Of a DNA stretch of 64,000 bases, positions 12,968-28,700 are shown in pieces. Source of the stretch: Ramazzottius varieornatus. Lineage: Eukaryota; Tardigrada; Eutardigrada; Parachela; Ramazzottiidae. The notes under the pieces were generated by a model. It saw only the letters and a program-made list of their open reading frames with translations, did no database searches and had not been told where the DNA came from. Position numbers and translations under genes: made by a program. Location: the NCBI GenBank assembly GCA_001949185.1, contig BDGG01000016.1, positions 310,001-374,000 on the forward strand. Direction: 5' to 3'. Position 1 is the stretch's first letter; every line of letters begins with the position of its first letter.

Positions 12968-15732
<2,765 letters not shown>

Positions 15733-18138
15733 TTAGTCTTGACAGAGCGAGTACAGCATATCGATCTCATGTCGATACATGGTATCATTGGTTTCTAATA
15801 TCAAGGGGAGATTATTCAGCCGTGAGTCGTTCATCACTAGCTTGAAGCCTTCTCGTCCAATCCAGCCTGAAACCACACAGAGGCACAAGGTCAGTCCAGT
15901 CACGACGCACAAGTTACAGCTTGTTATGTCCCATATGGCGCGAAAGAGCGCAGTTCAACGTACAATGTGCTCTTCCACTTCAAAGCAAACTAAAAGATAT
16001 ACCACGACAAAAAACGTTTCAAGAAATCTATATTAAGGTACTGTACTCGAAGTTTCGAAAACACATCCGAACAACCGCAAATGTTCGAAACAGAAAACAC
16101 AGCGTAATCATGTGTTTCCTCTCCAAGTCGCGCATTACCAACGGTTTATCAACCGATAAGCTGAGCGACCTGAGACGGGAATACATTCCCAGATTGACCT
16201 GCGCCCTATGCCCACACTCTGAAAAGGGTACTTGCGCGCCCTGGTAGAAAAACCTTTCAGAACCATTCAAGTCAACTCCCGCAGCAAGCATGGAATGCAT
16301 GTCGTACTAGCTCGCGGGTTCACAGGGGAAAACTTAAAAAATCTTAAAAGTTCGGTGTTATTTTCGTACCATTTCCAATGGCCGCGTGGCGGTCGAGGTG
16401 AGATCCAACAGGAAGTTCCGAGTCGTTCAAATGGACAGCTCTGAGTCTGTCCAGCCCAATCTGTTCGTCAAATTCCTTGATGTACCTTTCCCAACCATCT
16501 TTGGAGGCAATGTTGTAGCCGGCAGCGTAGACGTGGCACGTATCAAGACAGACGCCTACTCGCCCAGAGTCCTTCACTTTGTTCATGATTTCCTTCAGCT
16601 CGCTCAACTTGCCACCGACAGTGTAACCTTGACAGCACATGGTTTCTAGCAGCACCATCACGTCGCGCGTCTTGGAAAGACCTTCGTTGATGGATTCCAC
16701 TATCCGGTCGATCGTCTCGGTCACTCCGGCTTTGCCGCAAGTCGACCCCGGATGAATATTGTAATACTTTATGCCTGCAGGACAAAGTTCAAAATGTAAC
16801 GATATTACGATCTAAGAACCGTAGGAACGAACCTAGTCGTTGGCAGCGCGTCATTTCGTCAACCATGGACACCCGCGACTTGCTCAAGACATCTGGTGAG
16901 GGTGCTCCGAGGTTGATGAGGTAGCTGCCATGACAGACCACCTTGTCAGCTTCAATACTGCTTTTGGCCAACTTCTCCCTGAACTTCCGGACGGCTTCTT
17001 CGCTTAAAGGCGCTGCGGTCCATCGGCGCGCACTCCTCACAAACAAGGCTAGCGCTCGAGCACCTACAAAAGAACATCCTGAGTACTCTTCCCGAATACT
17101 GCCAATTCGACCACTTCTACGTCAACCCGCGAATTGGGTGCACGGTTACTACACTCAAAATGCGCGTACAGATTAGAACGACACCCAGATTGATTCGCGC
17201 ATTACTTTCTCGGTCATCAAGCAACAGTAGCTCTAGATAATCTGAAACACAGTTCACCAGGCCAACTCGCGCACCCACTAGCACCAAAACACGGCAAAGT
17301 GCGCGAGTCGCGTAAAACAGACAGGAAACACATTTCTTCCTGACCCTGCAAAGTCCAATTTCTTACCAATATCCATGGCTTGCTGGATGGCGCGCTGAGG
17401 TCCGCCAGATGTGACGCTAAGGTGAGCTCCGACGTATTTGAGGGAGCGGTTACTCTGTTTCTGTTTGGGTACTTGGGCGATGGAAGAGACCATGGAAGAG
17501 GCGGCGAGTCCGCTGGTGCTGCTGGAAGTGGAAGCTGTGTCCAGGGGAACTGACTGCGCCGATCCATTATGAAGAGACTCGTCCGAAACCAGGGCGTGAG
17601 AGAAGAGAGAAGCAATACCGGAGTCGGGAGCGGAACGCTTGTTTGGCGAAGAGGTTTGAAGAAAATCCTGAGAAAAACAAACAAATACGACATTCAGTTT
17701 CATCTTGCAACATATCAAATTTTCCAAATCGGGTAATTCTCTGTTGCTCAATTAAACAAAATCTTCGGAAGTTTCTTGCGATGTGATTTAGATACTGTTC
17801 TACAAAAACGAAACACGGGGAAAGATTTACGAACATGGTGCTTTTATTACATCATCATCGTTTCCTGCAGTGTCCTCCTTAAACTGGTGTACTCGTCGCC
17901 ACGTGCTGACAGCACATGATAATTATGCACTGCGCAAATTGTTCGGGGTACCAGCAGCACTGTCATTTCTGTTTCCAATGCCCTCCAACCAAAAGATTTC
18001 TCGACTTACGTTTGAAGGTTCATGATGAGGTTCTTTCCGTTTCCTTGTAGATACCGAGGAATGATGGGGAGTCATCTTGGGGCCGGGCTGATGAAAGTGG
18101 AGGTTAGCGGTTGGCTGTTCCAGAAGGGCTGTGGCCAT
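15733..18138 (-). CDS. apn-1: Endonuclease IV-type AP endonuclease (APN1), 5 exons
   Basis: This is a zinc-dependent apurinic/apyrimidinic endonuclease of base-excision repair. Exons 18138-18010, 17667-17367, 17063-16833, 16774-16370 and 15866-15733 join in one frame to give 399 residues. The first 115 or so residues are Ser/Pro-rich with a basic cluster (STRKRKEP), possibly a nuclear signal. The TIM-barrel follows with the expected metal-ligand motifs: VGAHLS, VCHGSYLINLG, NIHPGSTCG, LLETMCCQG, LDTCHVYAAGY, VHLNDSELPVGSHLDRH and LILETN. The last is usually ILETP. All nine zinc-ligand positions of the bacterial enzyme appear to be kept. The frame is open upstream to 18381 without obvious domain content, so the start MATALLEQ is a choice. 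Gene symbol follows the nematode name by homology. Confidence 0.93.
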
Positions 18139-18930
18139 AACCGGAAATGGCGCAGGAGGCAGTAAGCTGTTCAGCTTCTGTCGTTGTCCAATTCCAACGG
18201 CACCGCTCGTACTCTGCAAGACACACAAACATTTCTTCACATCAACGTTGCTGCTGCTACTCGTCGTTATCGCCGGCTGACTTGACAACGCACCACAGAC
18301 AAATATTCGAAAGCTTGCTCTTGCGCCACGAGCTAACGCCGCGACGCCATTAAAAGCCCGTTCTTGCAACAGCAGCACCAAACAACGATAAAAGTAAAAC
18401 TAGCTCAACCTCAAAGTCGAGAAAGGCCTTTCCTTTCGACCAACCACAGTTACCAGATGAGACAGTCGACACGACACTGAGCGCAGCCTTTTCTTTCGTC
18501 AATCTGCACTGCTGGTATCGACTGTTGCTAGCAAACTACCGTCTTTTCCCCCCACTGCCACCGCCCTCAATCAAGCCTGCCTGATTTCGCCATGCACTAT
18601 ACTAGAGCACGGATACGACAGACAGTTCAATGAGCCAAGTTTGCATTTATAGCGCCATCCATCGCATCGCCATGGCTTCATCTCATTCCTTCCATCGACG
18701 GGGGCATTTCGCCAATTTCCCGTCACAAAGAGCACCAAGGTATGCACCACACTCTTTACACTACCGCACCACCCAACATTCACGCGCCACACAACCTACT
18801 GGCTACCGATCATCGTAGGCTCTTTCGCACCTACAACAAAGCACCACAGTAGGCGCCACTGTATCCCTGAATATTCTAATTTTATTTGAATATTCAGAAC
18901 GTCCGCAAATGGGCTGCACATGATCATTTA

Positions 18931-18982
18931 CCTCAAGTGGCGAACATTCTGGTTGTCATCAGCTAGCAATGTGCGCCACCTG
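18931..18982. repeat. Foldback element copy 4
   Basis: Core arms CAAGTGGCGAACATT and AATGTGCGCCACCTGG are inverted about a loop of about 20 bases. Outer arms are not clear. Intergenic. Confidence 0.7.
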
Positions 18983-21900
18983 GTTGAACGAAATGTTCCA
19001 GTCGTTTGCCGATGTCGTTTGCCGCGCTACCGACCCTTGCCACCGTGGCAGGAAATTGCATTTCGCAAGTGACAGTGAACCAGGCCCTTGCTCGATTCAG
19101 CCTTCTCATTCCATCGTCATCGACTCATCGTTCAGACATTATAGCTTGCATATCTATCGAGCTTGCCCCGTACTCTACCATCTGGAACAGGTGATATGCC
19201 CTCTTTGTGCCGTCAATCTTTCTCCTTTCTACCACACTAATCAGAATGACCGAGCCAAACTGCCCGAGCTAGAACATGAAACGACGACGCTAGCTTCCTT
19301 GTCCTCGATCGAAACTTCTCGCTCCAAGCTGTAACCTCTTTCCGCCCAAGCCAAAACACGAAACTCGAATTTCCACGTTCTAAGTTCTAACTGAAACAAG
19401 GAATTTAATCAAATAAACCTGAACCACATCACCGATTCGAAAACCGACAAAAAGTCCACAGAAAACCACGGCTCGGTCACACCGGGAAGTCAATCAACTA
19501 AAACCAGCCGTAGCACGCCACATGACGATGACATTATTAGACTAGGGCGTGTATTTCCAGCCGTTGCAACTTGCAGTCACACTGTAGTGGTAACTGTGAC
19601 GTCTGTGTTGCTTACCAGCTTACCGGTTTGGTCGATAGTCCAACGTACCTTCAATTTCATCTCATTGCAGGAAACTCTGCTCTCTGCTCGATTTCCCCAC
19701 AGTATTCCATCTCCCCCATCAAAGTCACATAACATCACACACCAGGCACAAAAACAGGAAAACCACCACCAGTGTTTACTAAGGAAGTTAGAAGGATGGT
19801 TGGATGGGGTAAAGAGTCTAAGCTTGGTCGACAGCTGCTGTCTCGAATATATGCGCAAGTCCTTGGTGCTTTCCAACAACGCTAATGTAAGTACGCGATG
19901 GAAATCGACTACCGTATGATATTCAAAGTTGAGTCAAAGCTCGACGATCGCGCGAGACGACTACCAACGTTCAGCACGAGATAGGTTTGAGGCTTTTTCC
20001 GTGGCAAAGCAAAGCATGGCAAACGTGCCTGCTAAGCACTATCTGCTGCTTTCGCATCGTAACAACCCCGTCAACCTCACACCGTGACGATCCGTATTCC
20101 GTACCATTAGACCCTCGAATCAGTTCAACACACTCTGCATGACAAACTCGGCACAAAACCAACCTGTCATCCCCTTCCCAATCAAGCAACCACCAAAGAA
20201 CCTATCGAACAGTCTTCCGAGTGGCGCCACTGTCGCTATCGTACCATACGCCCTCCCATCGATCCGTCGCTCAGGCTGCCGGCAACCGCACCTGATACAG
20301 CGCACTGTACCTCGGCCCCGACTTTCAGTCCAAAGGTCGAGGGTTCGATCCACCAAAGTCCGCTTTTTAGTCAACAAAATAATTCTGCACGCTGGGTCTT
20401 TCCCTTAAAAATCAACCCTACTTTCCAGAAGCTCTTTCCCGCTAACATATCATGAACAAAACCCTGTTCAGAGAACCGTTTACCACAGAATATTGTTTGT
20501 TCATAATATCCTGCTGTATCATCTCTAGTCTTTCACATCACCACTTGAGCATTTCTCACATGACATCACCTTATGCAATCGTCGGGCTTGAGCTGCAGGA
20601 AGCTACTAGTGTCGCCGTCGCTTTTCGCTTCAACCGACAAACGTTCAACATTTTTCTACCAGCTAGACAACAATCCTAGCTCGAAAACCACGTCGACATG
20701 ATGATGATATCAAAGTGTGGTAAGCCAGCAAAATCGAAAGATTCGTTTAAAGAGCCACCACCACAGCTTCTGCTTCCAGCTGCAGTGTTGCTGTTCAACG
20801 TGGAACGAGCGCCTTCCAATTCACTTCCATACGGTAAAGTTAGTAGTCATTCTTTGTGCAAGTCAGCAGCTTCAAGCAGCTTTTCCTAGCCCGAGTCATG
20901 CGCGCTAGCTCAAAGCTCGATCGACAAAGACTTCTGCGCGGCTTGACCCGCATATGGCCACACTGTATACTGTGCCGCACTCCGTTACATTACACGTCCT
21001 AATCGATCTTCCCCCATTTTCCCCCCGAAAACAACCTCCAACAAACACCGCTATAAAACCCCATCACAAGACTGTGCATTCATTATAGGGTCCCTCTCTC
21101 TTCGACCTCCGCAGAGTTCGCTGACACGTCCCTCACGAACCATACAATATGGCGCGCGAAGAACCCTAAACTACCCGAAATCGAGATTCTCCCAAAGCTA
21201 GTAGATATCAAACCTGGCTCTTCGAAATCCTTCCTTCCTGTCTCAGTTCCAATTCAAGTCCAAACCTGTAAACACATAACACACTTCAATCAGCTTTCGA
21301 ATCATTCAATAAGTTGGTTCGATTACACATTCCAGTTTGATGGTGCTAAGTTTGACTTACGTTTCAGTTCGCAGTTTTTCGTCCGTAATGGTTCTCAAAG
21401 GACTTCCTCCGTTCACATAAGCAAGGTCGATATTTCAAGGTGGATGTGTTCTACGGTAGATATCTTGAGGGGAGAGCGTTTATAGCGGCAATATGGAGGA
21501 ATGCCGGTAAGACAAGCTTGATCACCACCAGTGGTGTTCAAAGTCAGTTGCTCGAGTGTACTGCACCACAGCGCTTCAACCAGCAGCAAAAGCTTGCTCG
21601 TCGGTCGTCGTAATCGCCAAGGATAACGGCTATATTCGTTGTCTACTCGGCACAGTACAGCTCACTACGGTAAACACTGTGCTTTTCCGTTGGCGCGGTT
21701 GCTAGCAAAAGCTCGCGCTCAAGCCGGTGGAAATGTGAAGCGCTACACTGATATATCGGCAGATCGATTCGACGAGACCTTCGTCGTCATGTCTAATAAC
21801 TCGTGTACAATTCAGGAGAAGGCAACATCGCACAGCGCCACACAGTATGATTTTCCCGGCAGATGTGACCGAATTTAACAAGCTGCAATACTTGCAAAGC

Positions 21901-23269
21901 CTTCGACATCCCTACAAAAAAATCTCTTAAAAACTTTTTTCGGGGTTAGGACAAGCCGAAAGCCACCAAAGGCAACTGTAGATGATGTGTATACTAGTGA
22001 ACGAAAACGCCTAGTTTCCAGCTAAGATATCTGCTTTCGTGTTGCTCTCGCCCTTTGTCTCAATCTTCACAGTTTAGCGCCATCAGCCGCCACCCAATGC
22101 AGGCTAGCTGACCGAAGGACAGTCAATCATTGTCTCGACCATCAGCATTCCCTTCGGGAGTTGGAAACTATGACTGACCAGAGGCAAAGGGAGGTGTATT
22201 GGTCGAAGGGCGATGAAACTCTACAAATGCATTCTGCCACACTTCACATCACTATTTGCCCACGCCAACTAACCCTTTCTTCCCTTCAGGCCGATCGTTC
22301 CTCGTACTCTGCCAAAGCCCAAACGAGAAAAATACCAACTCTCTCCGAAAAGTCTTCACATAGCTTTTACGATAAGTCTATCCTCGATCAAGTACTTCCA
22401 ACCCCGGAAGAAGCTAGAAAAATATATCTGACCAGAAAAAAATTCACAGGAAATTCAAGTGATTCTGTCCGGCGAGAGACATCCTTGTTCGGGGTTCGCC
22501 TTGTACGGAAGCTCCTAAAGGGCGTCAAAGATCCTTTACGACACCTACTAACGAGACAAGAGTGTTAAATCATCAAGGCACACGTGTTATCGATTGCACC
22601 GTGGCTAACCACCAAGCAAGCCAAAGAACCTTGCAAAGACCGTAGTTAGTTCAATATTCATATAACCGTCTTCCCTCCGCCTTCGCCATGTTTCTGTCCC
22701 TGCAACCAATGCTACCTTGCCATTTCAAAAAGCGCCTTCGTTACCAGTCACCTTAGACGTAATCCACGTATCTTCATCGGAGGTAGCCTTAAACCTCTAG
22801 GCTGGACAAGGAAGAAGCCGTCCAACAGATCGAGCGGAAGAGACCTTTCGGTGAACCTCGTTTCGCAGCAGCTGTAAGCGTCAAAAAGGCCGACCACGAC
22901 GTCAAGGCGCGTAGGTAGGACAACTACACAAGTGAAACATCGTTCGTGAAATCAGATCGCGCGTTTGAGGTGAAAGAGCAACCTGAAAAGAGATTAAGGG
23001 CTTACAAAGACTTGGTGGTGAAATTACACCAGCTACTTTGGTGGATACGCCCAGAAAATTTTCTTGACCAGTTAGGAAAGCGGTGTAACGGCTCGCTTTG
23101 AAAGCCCCGCACTGCAGCTAAGTACGATCTGAGGACTATGAGATCTTTGATGTCGAAGGAACCACCATACACTCACCAGTAGAACGGGTAGCGAGAAACT
23201 TCGTCATGGAAGTGACATTTGAAAGTTTGGAGGGGAGCACAGCGCACTCGGGATGTGTGTTAAGTCTGG

Positions 23270-23309
23270 TGTAATAACGAGTCGTTCCGGAGCGACTCGT
23301 AATTACACC
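23270..23309. repeat. Near-perfect 40-base palindrome
   Basis: GTGTAATAACGAGTCG pairs with CGACTCGTAATTACAC across a short centre, with one mismatch. Further GTGTAAT words occur just downstream near 23314 and 23380. Its sequence is unrelated to the foldback family. Confidence 0.75.
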
Positions 23310-24719
23310 GAAAGTGTAATGTCTGGTTGAATGAATAGGCCAATCGTAAGGGTGTAGGTGGAGCCAATTAAACCAGCGGTGTAATCCATCTTTGTAAGCC
23401 CTTATTCTAGAACCTCGTTACAACACGCCACAAATACAGTGAACGAACAGTAGTACATGGCCCGGCACCAGCGTCTCTGGCACGGCCTTGATCATCAACA
23501 CCAGAACTATATCAGTACACCCAGGGCACCACCGCGAAAACCAGCGAGTGGACGGCGCACAGCTCAGCCTTTACTCGAACTTCACGCTTCAAAAATTTCC
23601 TAGTTGTTACAATTCTTCCGCGGATAACTTCCATCAAATGAGGTTGTCAACGGTTTCATAGTGTCTAGCACTTACCGCAACAGTAGAAACGGGAACAGTA
23701 GGAGTTTTCCGCATGTTGGTGGCTCTGGTCTTTGGCATTTTCCGCCGGCAGCGACGTCGTTTCGATTATTCTATGAATCTCTTGAATTTCAGCACGCTGT
23801 CCTCCCTCCTCGAAAAGTCAGCCACCGTAGCACTTTTCAGCTTGCAATGGCGTCCATCATGGTTAGCGTTTCTGGCAGGTAGCGATGCAGGACTGCAATA
23901 AAGGGAAAGAGAGGTACATCAATCAGGGTAAGACTTTGAACAAGAATATCGCAACGATGAGGCTTCGAAGTAATTGGTGAGCTACTTAGCGGACAACGTT
24001 CGAACTGGTACATTGTGCTGATATCACAAACCATCCACCAACTTCAACGCGGTCCTTGAAACTTACGGTAAAGGCTGTGGCTTGGGTAGAAGGTTTTCCG
24101 AGATGATTGCAACAGCAGCTGCTGAACACGTTCACGTTGCGACGGTCGTCGAATGTGAAGAAAATAAAATGCGCAAGCGGCAAGCCAAGACTCGCGTTAA
24201 CGAAGTGACTGGCCCACAAAGCCCATTGGAAGGCGTTCAACATCCGCGTACTGTACGTACTCTGGCTACGACCCCGGGGAACCATATCAACGGTTAACGG
24301 CAGAGAACACAGAACCTATACTGTCTGGTTACGGGATGCTTAACCTAAAGACCGTATTTTATAACCCATCTGATGCGCAGCCGCCCATTCTTTTGAAGTA
24401 CAAAACCTAAATTTTCTTCGCTCGGGAGTATCCGCTATGTTCAAAAATCAGTTTCCGAAGGGGGTTAATTTAACATCGATACTATAATGTGTTTTCTGTA
24501 AACATCGAGGTCTCGCCTGTCCAAAGAGCACTCGGAAGAAAAGGATCACACAATTTCTGTGATATTTGTAAGATTAATTATCATAATCCGTTGTAGTTAA
24601 ACTTTTTGGAACCCTCGAAAACCCATGTGTGGTGCCAGTAAAACACCAATAATCCCGCACTGCAGTAACACCTCTAGATGCCGACGGACATTTGCACCCG
24701 TTGTATGGATCCGACTATT

Positions 24720-25133
24720 GTACAACGAAGAATACAAGGGGATGTTTGACACAAAGTCTCAAAACACATCTCTGGAAAGGTGCCGCATGGAGATCAATGC
24801 GTACTGCGGCATTCGGAAGCTGGACTTGATCGACTGCGCTTTCTTGGCTCGACTACTGGCATAACGCTACTTCTGATACCCGTTAAATGCATGCACCACG
24901 TTTTGTGTAACGTGCGCAATGAGGGTTTCAACTACTGAAGTTGCTCCCCCGGATGGGGCCAAAGTAACGTCGAACCATCGACTGTAACGACCCGAAAAAT
25001 CCACCAGACGAACCACTGACGGGAGGAAGAAAAATTTAGATACTTGTACATCCAGCCACTTCTGGTAGAACTCTACTAGGTGCCACACGTCCGCCAAGCT
25101 GGATGAACTGGATACCACCTCGTCCCTCTCCAA
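24720..25133. pseudogene. Rearranged fragments of an unidentified gene (copy A)
   Basis: On the plus strand, about 24791-24862 encodes EINAYCGIRKLDLIDCAFLARLL. On the minus strand, 25133-24905 encodes VVSSSSSLADVWHL, then SVVRLVDFSGRY and FDVTLAPSGGATSVVETL. All three segments match the 50.3-51.6 kb locus, where they are co-linear on one strand (ADVWH, then DVTLAASGGTTSVAEVL, then LIDAYWDGRKLDLIECAF). Here the last segment is inverted relative to the other two. Aligned differences in the first segment fall mostly at third codon positions of the ADVWH frame, which suggests a once-coding origin. The family is not recognised. Confidence 0.5.
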
Positions 25134-25139
25134 ATAAAG

Positions 25140-25729
25140 ACTCCGTCGATGATTCAGCTATCCTGAATCTGAAAAAGAGGTACAGTGACGCGCCAGGGAC
25201 GAACCGCAGGAGCTTTCATGATCCAAGAAAGGATATGTCTAGAACGATGAATATCCTTCTTGCTGGCTCTCATCCGGTTCTGCGCCAGAATATCTTTCCA
25301 TGACCAGAAAATGAAAATAAAAAGTTCTCTGGGCGACAGCCGCGGCATTGTGGCTGGGCTCAGTCTGGGCTCTTGTCTTGTGCACCGGGAAGCGAAATCT
25401 ATTTGGGGGCTGATCGTCTGAGTAGCGCTTCTCGCCCCGAAGCCCTGGGCGGTCAAGTTTGAGCCCATGTTACGTCGTTAGCCGTCACCACTATAACATA
25501 ACATGAACAAAAGTTCAAAGCAATCTCACGTGGCGCGTGCGTCTCTTCATCCGCTCCGTTCCTTATGAATTTGAATTCGCATCTTAATCTCAAACTTCTA
25601 GGAGCTGGAGAGACTACAGTTCCTACTGACATCTAAGACGGCTGCGATAGCTGGAGAGAACCTGGAGGCAGTTACCAATGAGCTAATTCACGCGGTTAAC
25701 GACGTCTTGGAGCACTAGCATGGCAAGTC
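25140..25729. other. PTPN11 upstream flank
   Basis: This stretch presumably contains promoter and 5' untranslated sequence of PTPN11. No gene is supported on either strand. Confidence 0.4.
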
Positions 25730-28700
25730 GCAGGTATGTCTTTGCTCTTCCTATTTCTTTTTGATCTCCTCGTTGTAAGATAATATTTCATCGGCCGACC
25801 CTCGTTAACTGTTACCGTAGAAATTCATGGATGGAAAGCGCAGGTGGTTGCGTGAGATGGTTACATTCCTTTCGATCGCAGTTCGCGCAAACAGTGATTC
25901 GTGCTGTAGTAATTTCCGCAAAAAACTCCCGGTCTGTGATTCTTTCTTTCTTCTGTGTATGTACTCCTTGACTAGCTTATTCAATGCTAACACGACGCTC
26001 TTTGCTTACGGCAAGATATGAAAGGTAGGTGAAAGGTTGGTGCTTTTTAGGCATCGCAGATCAGAGATATCGAGTCGCGACTTAGTCTGGGCTGTTCCGC
26101 TGTTTGACGCATGAGGTAATAGTGTAGCACGTGGTTGCGTAGCTTCTGATCGTGACGCCATGCGCCGTGTGGCGCAGTGAGCATGTCGGTGCGCGGGTTT
26201 AACTGGGTGCTTTGAGCGAATTGAGTCAGTGCGACAGCTTCTCGGCCAGACGTGAGTGAGTTCGATTAGATCTAGTTTCTCGACAAAAGGCCCGAGCTTC
26301 GAGAAAGCTGTTCCGAGCTACTGCGTTGTCGTTCTATTTTGTTTGTAGGTGGTTTCATCCGAATCTGTCGGGTATTGAAGCGGAGAACCTGCTGCTGCAG
26401 CGCGGAACAGATGGTAGCTTTCTAGCTCGACCGAGCAAAAGCAATCCCGGACAATTTACTCTTTCCGTCAGGTACGACAGTTCATTAATAGCGTTGGATA
26501 GTTACTTCCTGGTTCCATACGCGGGTCACGGAATGGACACAAAATGTGTTTCTTGCAGGCGAAATGGAGGCGTTACCCATATCAAGATCCAAAACGCGGG
26601 TGACTACTACGATCTCTATGGCGGAGAGAAGTTTGCTACCCTGGCCGAACTCGTTCAGTTCTACATGGAGAATCCGGGCCAATTAAGGGAAAAGAAACCA
26701 GGACAAGTGGGCGAAGAAGAGAAAAACGAACCGATCTACCTCACGCATCCGCTGACTTGCGCGGACCCGACACCTGAAAGGTCTGTCGAGCAGAAAGCAA
26801 TCAGAAGATTCCAAGAAATTAAAGGATGCGGGTTTGAGGCCCAGCTTTTGTAGAATATCCAAGTTGTACGAGGTGAATGGAAAGAGCCAACAAAGAACCA
26901 GAGTTAAACAGGGTCCAGCAAAATGCATCTTCTCTTTCCTTCGATCAAAAATATCCTACGAGTTGTTTTGACCGTAGGTGGTTCCATGGGCATCTTAGTG
27001 GCCGAGATGCCGAAAGAGCGTTACTGGACAAAGGCAAGGTTGGCAGTTTCCTGGTACGCGAAAGCCAGACTTCGCCGGGCGATTACGTTTTGACTGTTCG
27101 AACTGACGTGGCTAAAGCACCTGTTACCCACGTCAAGATTCGTTACAAGGTATGGTCTTACGTTTGAAGCCGTTGAATGCATCTAACGAAGTGGCGTTAC
27201 TTAACGGTAGGCCGAGAAGTACGATGTGGGACCCGAGTGCGAAGAATTTGACAGTCTGGCCGACCTCGTAGAGTTCTACAAGAAGAACCCCATGGTTGAC
27301 ACCACTGGCGCCGTCGTCTCGCTCAAGACGGTAATTCCTTGATTCTTATCCATTTTCTCACTATACCGCCGGGCGTAAAAGCCCGATTGATGTATGGTAG
27401 TTTATTGCTCTAGCCATTCAACGCAACACGGTTCCAAGTTGGCGAGATACAAAACCGTGTGAAGGAGCTCCAGAAGGACAGTGGACACACCAGTGGAAAG
27501 TCTGGCTTCTGGGAAGAGTTTGAGGTATTCCGAGCTGTTCCTCAGCTGGACATAATAAAGGAACCTTGGTGATCTGGATCACTTCCAGTCGTGTGCAGAA
27601 CGCAAAAATCTAAATTACACTTTTTTGGTCTTCTTCCTTTGTGTTTTAGTCACTACAACAGCAGGATTTCCGACAACTGCACGCTCGCAAGGAAGGACAG
27701 CGACCTGAAAATAAGCTCAAGAACCGTTACAAAAACATCTTACCGTGTACGTATCATCGCGACGCCTGATAAGTTCACCTTCCGTATGAAAGCTATCAGT
27801 ATTTTCACCTTGGGTATTCTTGCAGTCGACCATTCCAGAGTGATACTCCACGATGCCGATCCTAACGACCCGGGTTCCGACTACATCAACGCAAATTACA
27901 TCGTGGTACATAATATTATGTCCATTATCCAGTGCATATTCAGTACTGGATAGACACTGATATCTCTCATCTCTTGTTTCTCTTTTGCCCTGTATTGCTT
28001 ACCGGGGGTTTATTCCAGCTCGATGATGCGCAGGAAGGTGATGGGAAGACCAAGCCCCGTCGGTACATTGCCAGTCAGGGCTGCCAGTCGCGGACACTGG
28101 GGGACTTTTGGCGCATGGTCTGGCAGGAAAACTCGGCCATCATCGTGATGACCACCAAAGAATTCGAACGCAACAAGGTACTAGACGAAATACGGTCACA
28201 GAAATGCGCCATGATATCTAGCCATGCCTGTAATTCTGTAACGCCTTCGTTGCAGCAAAAATGTTGTCGGTATTGGCCGGACTTGGGCCTTGATGTACAG
28301 CATGGCCCGATCAGAATCACCTGCATGCAGGAAGAGCCTTATCAGGACTACTTCTTGCGAGTCTTCACCATCCAACACCAACAGAAGGTACGCCAGACCA
28401 TGATATATATATCGAGACCAGACTATATCCCCATGGCTTCTAAGGGACATAGAATTTCGTATAGGTTAATAGGAATGTTGTTCGGAAACATGCTCGGCAA
28501 AATCGTTGTTTCTAGTGGCGCACGTTCACTGTTGTTCATGTTGTTCACTGAGCGAATGCGCCACTTGGCCAACGATCTTGCCCACCTCTCAGACTATCAC
28601 AAAAGATTCCTCTTACAGAATCGTTGTAGAAGATAGTCGAAACAGCCAAAATAATCGAAGTACGTAAATACTGAAAGTTCAGAAACTAATAATGGCAAGC

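Larger units (their letters stand above)
18139..24700. other. Gene-poor region upstream of APN1
   Basis: No convincing gene was found in about 6.5 kb. Open frames at 18969-19334, 22161-22568 (135 codons, basic C-terminus) and 23986-24285 lack recognisable domains or matching splice sites. A frame around 22800-22915 contains a charged peptide (LDKEEAVQQIERKRPFGEPR) but stops soon. It contains foldback copy 4 and an unrelated palindrome at 23270-23309. Confidence 0.4.

Noticed and set aside
20221-20236. GAGTGGCGCCACTG palindrome as a nineteenth foldback copy
   Set aside because: It has the joined inner bases of both cores but no loop, no ACG ends and no outer arms. A chance 12-base palindrome is as likely.
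20300-20375. Possible tRNA around GGGTTCGATCC
   Set aside because: The T-arm stem does not pair and no full cloverleaf can be drawn.
22161-22568. 135-codon frame as a gene
   Set aside because: No recognised domain, neighbouring exons or splice structure; length alone is not enough in a 64-kb window.
25827-25843. MDGKRR as an alternative PTPN11 first exon
   Set aside because: It also splices in phase, but its donor GTGGTT is weak. MASR at 25730 has a strong GTATGT donor and matches the known family start.
26150-26185. GCGCCGTGTGGCGC as a foldback copy
   Set aside because: A short GC-rich inverted repeat without the AAGTGGCGCACG core or outer arms.
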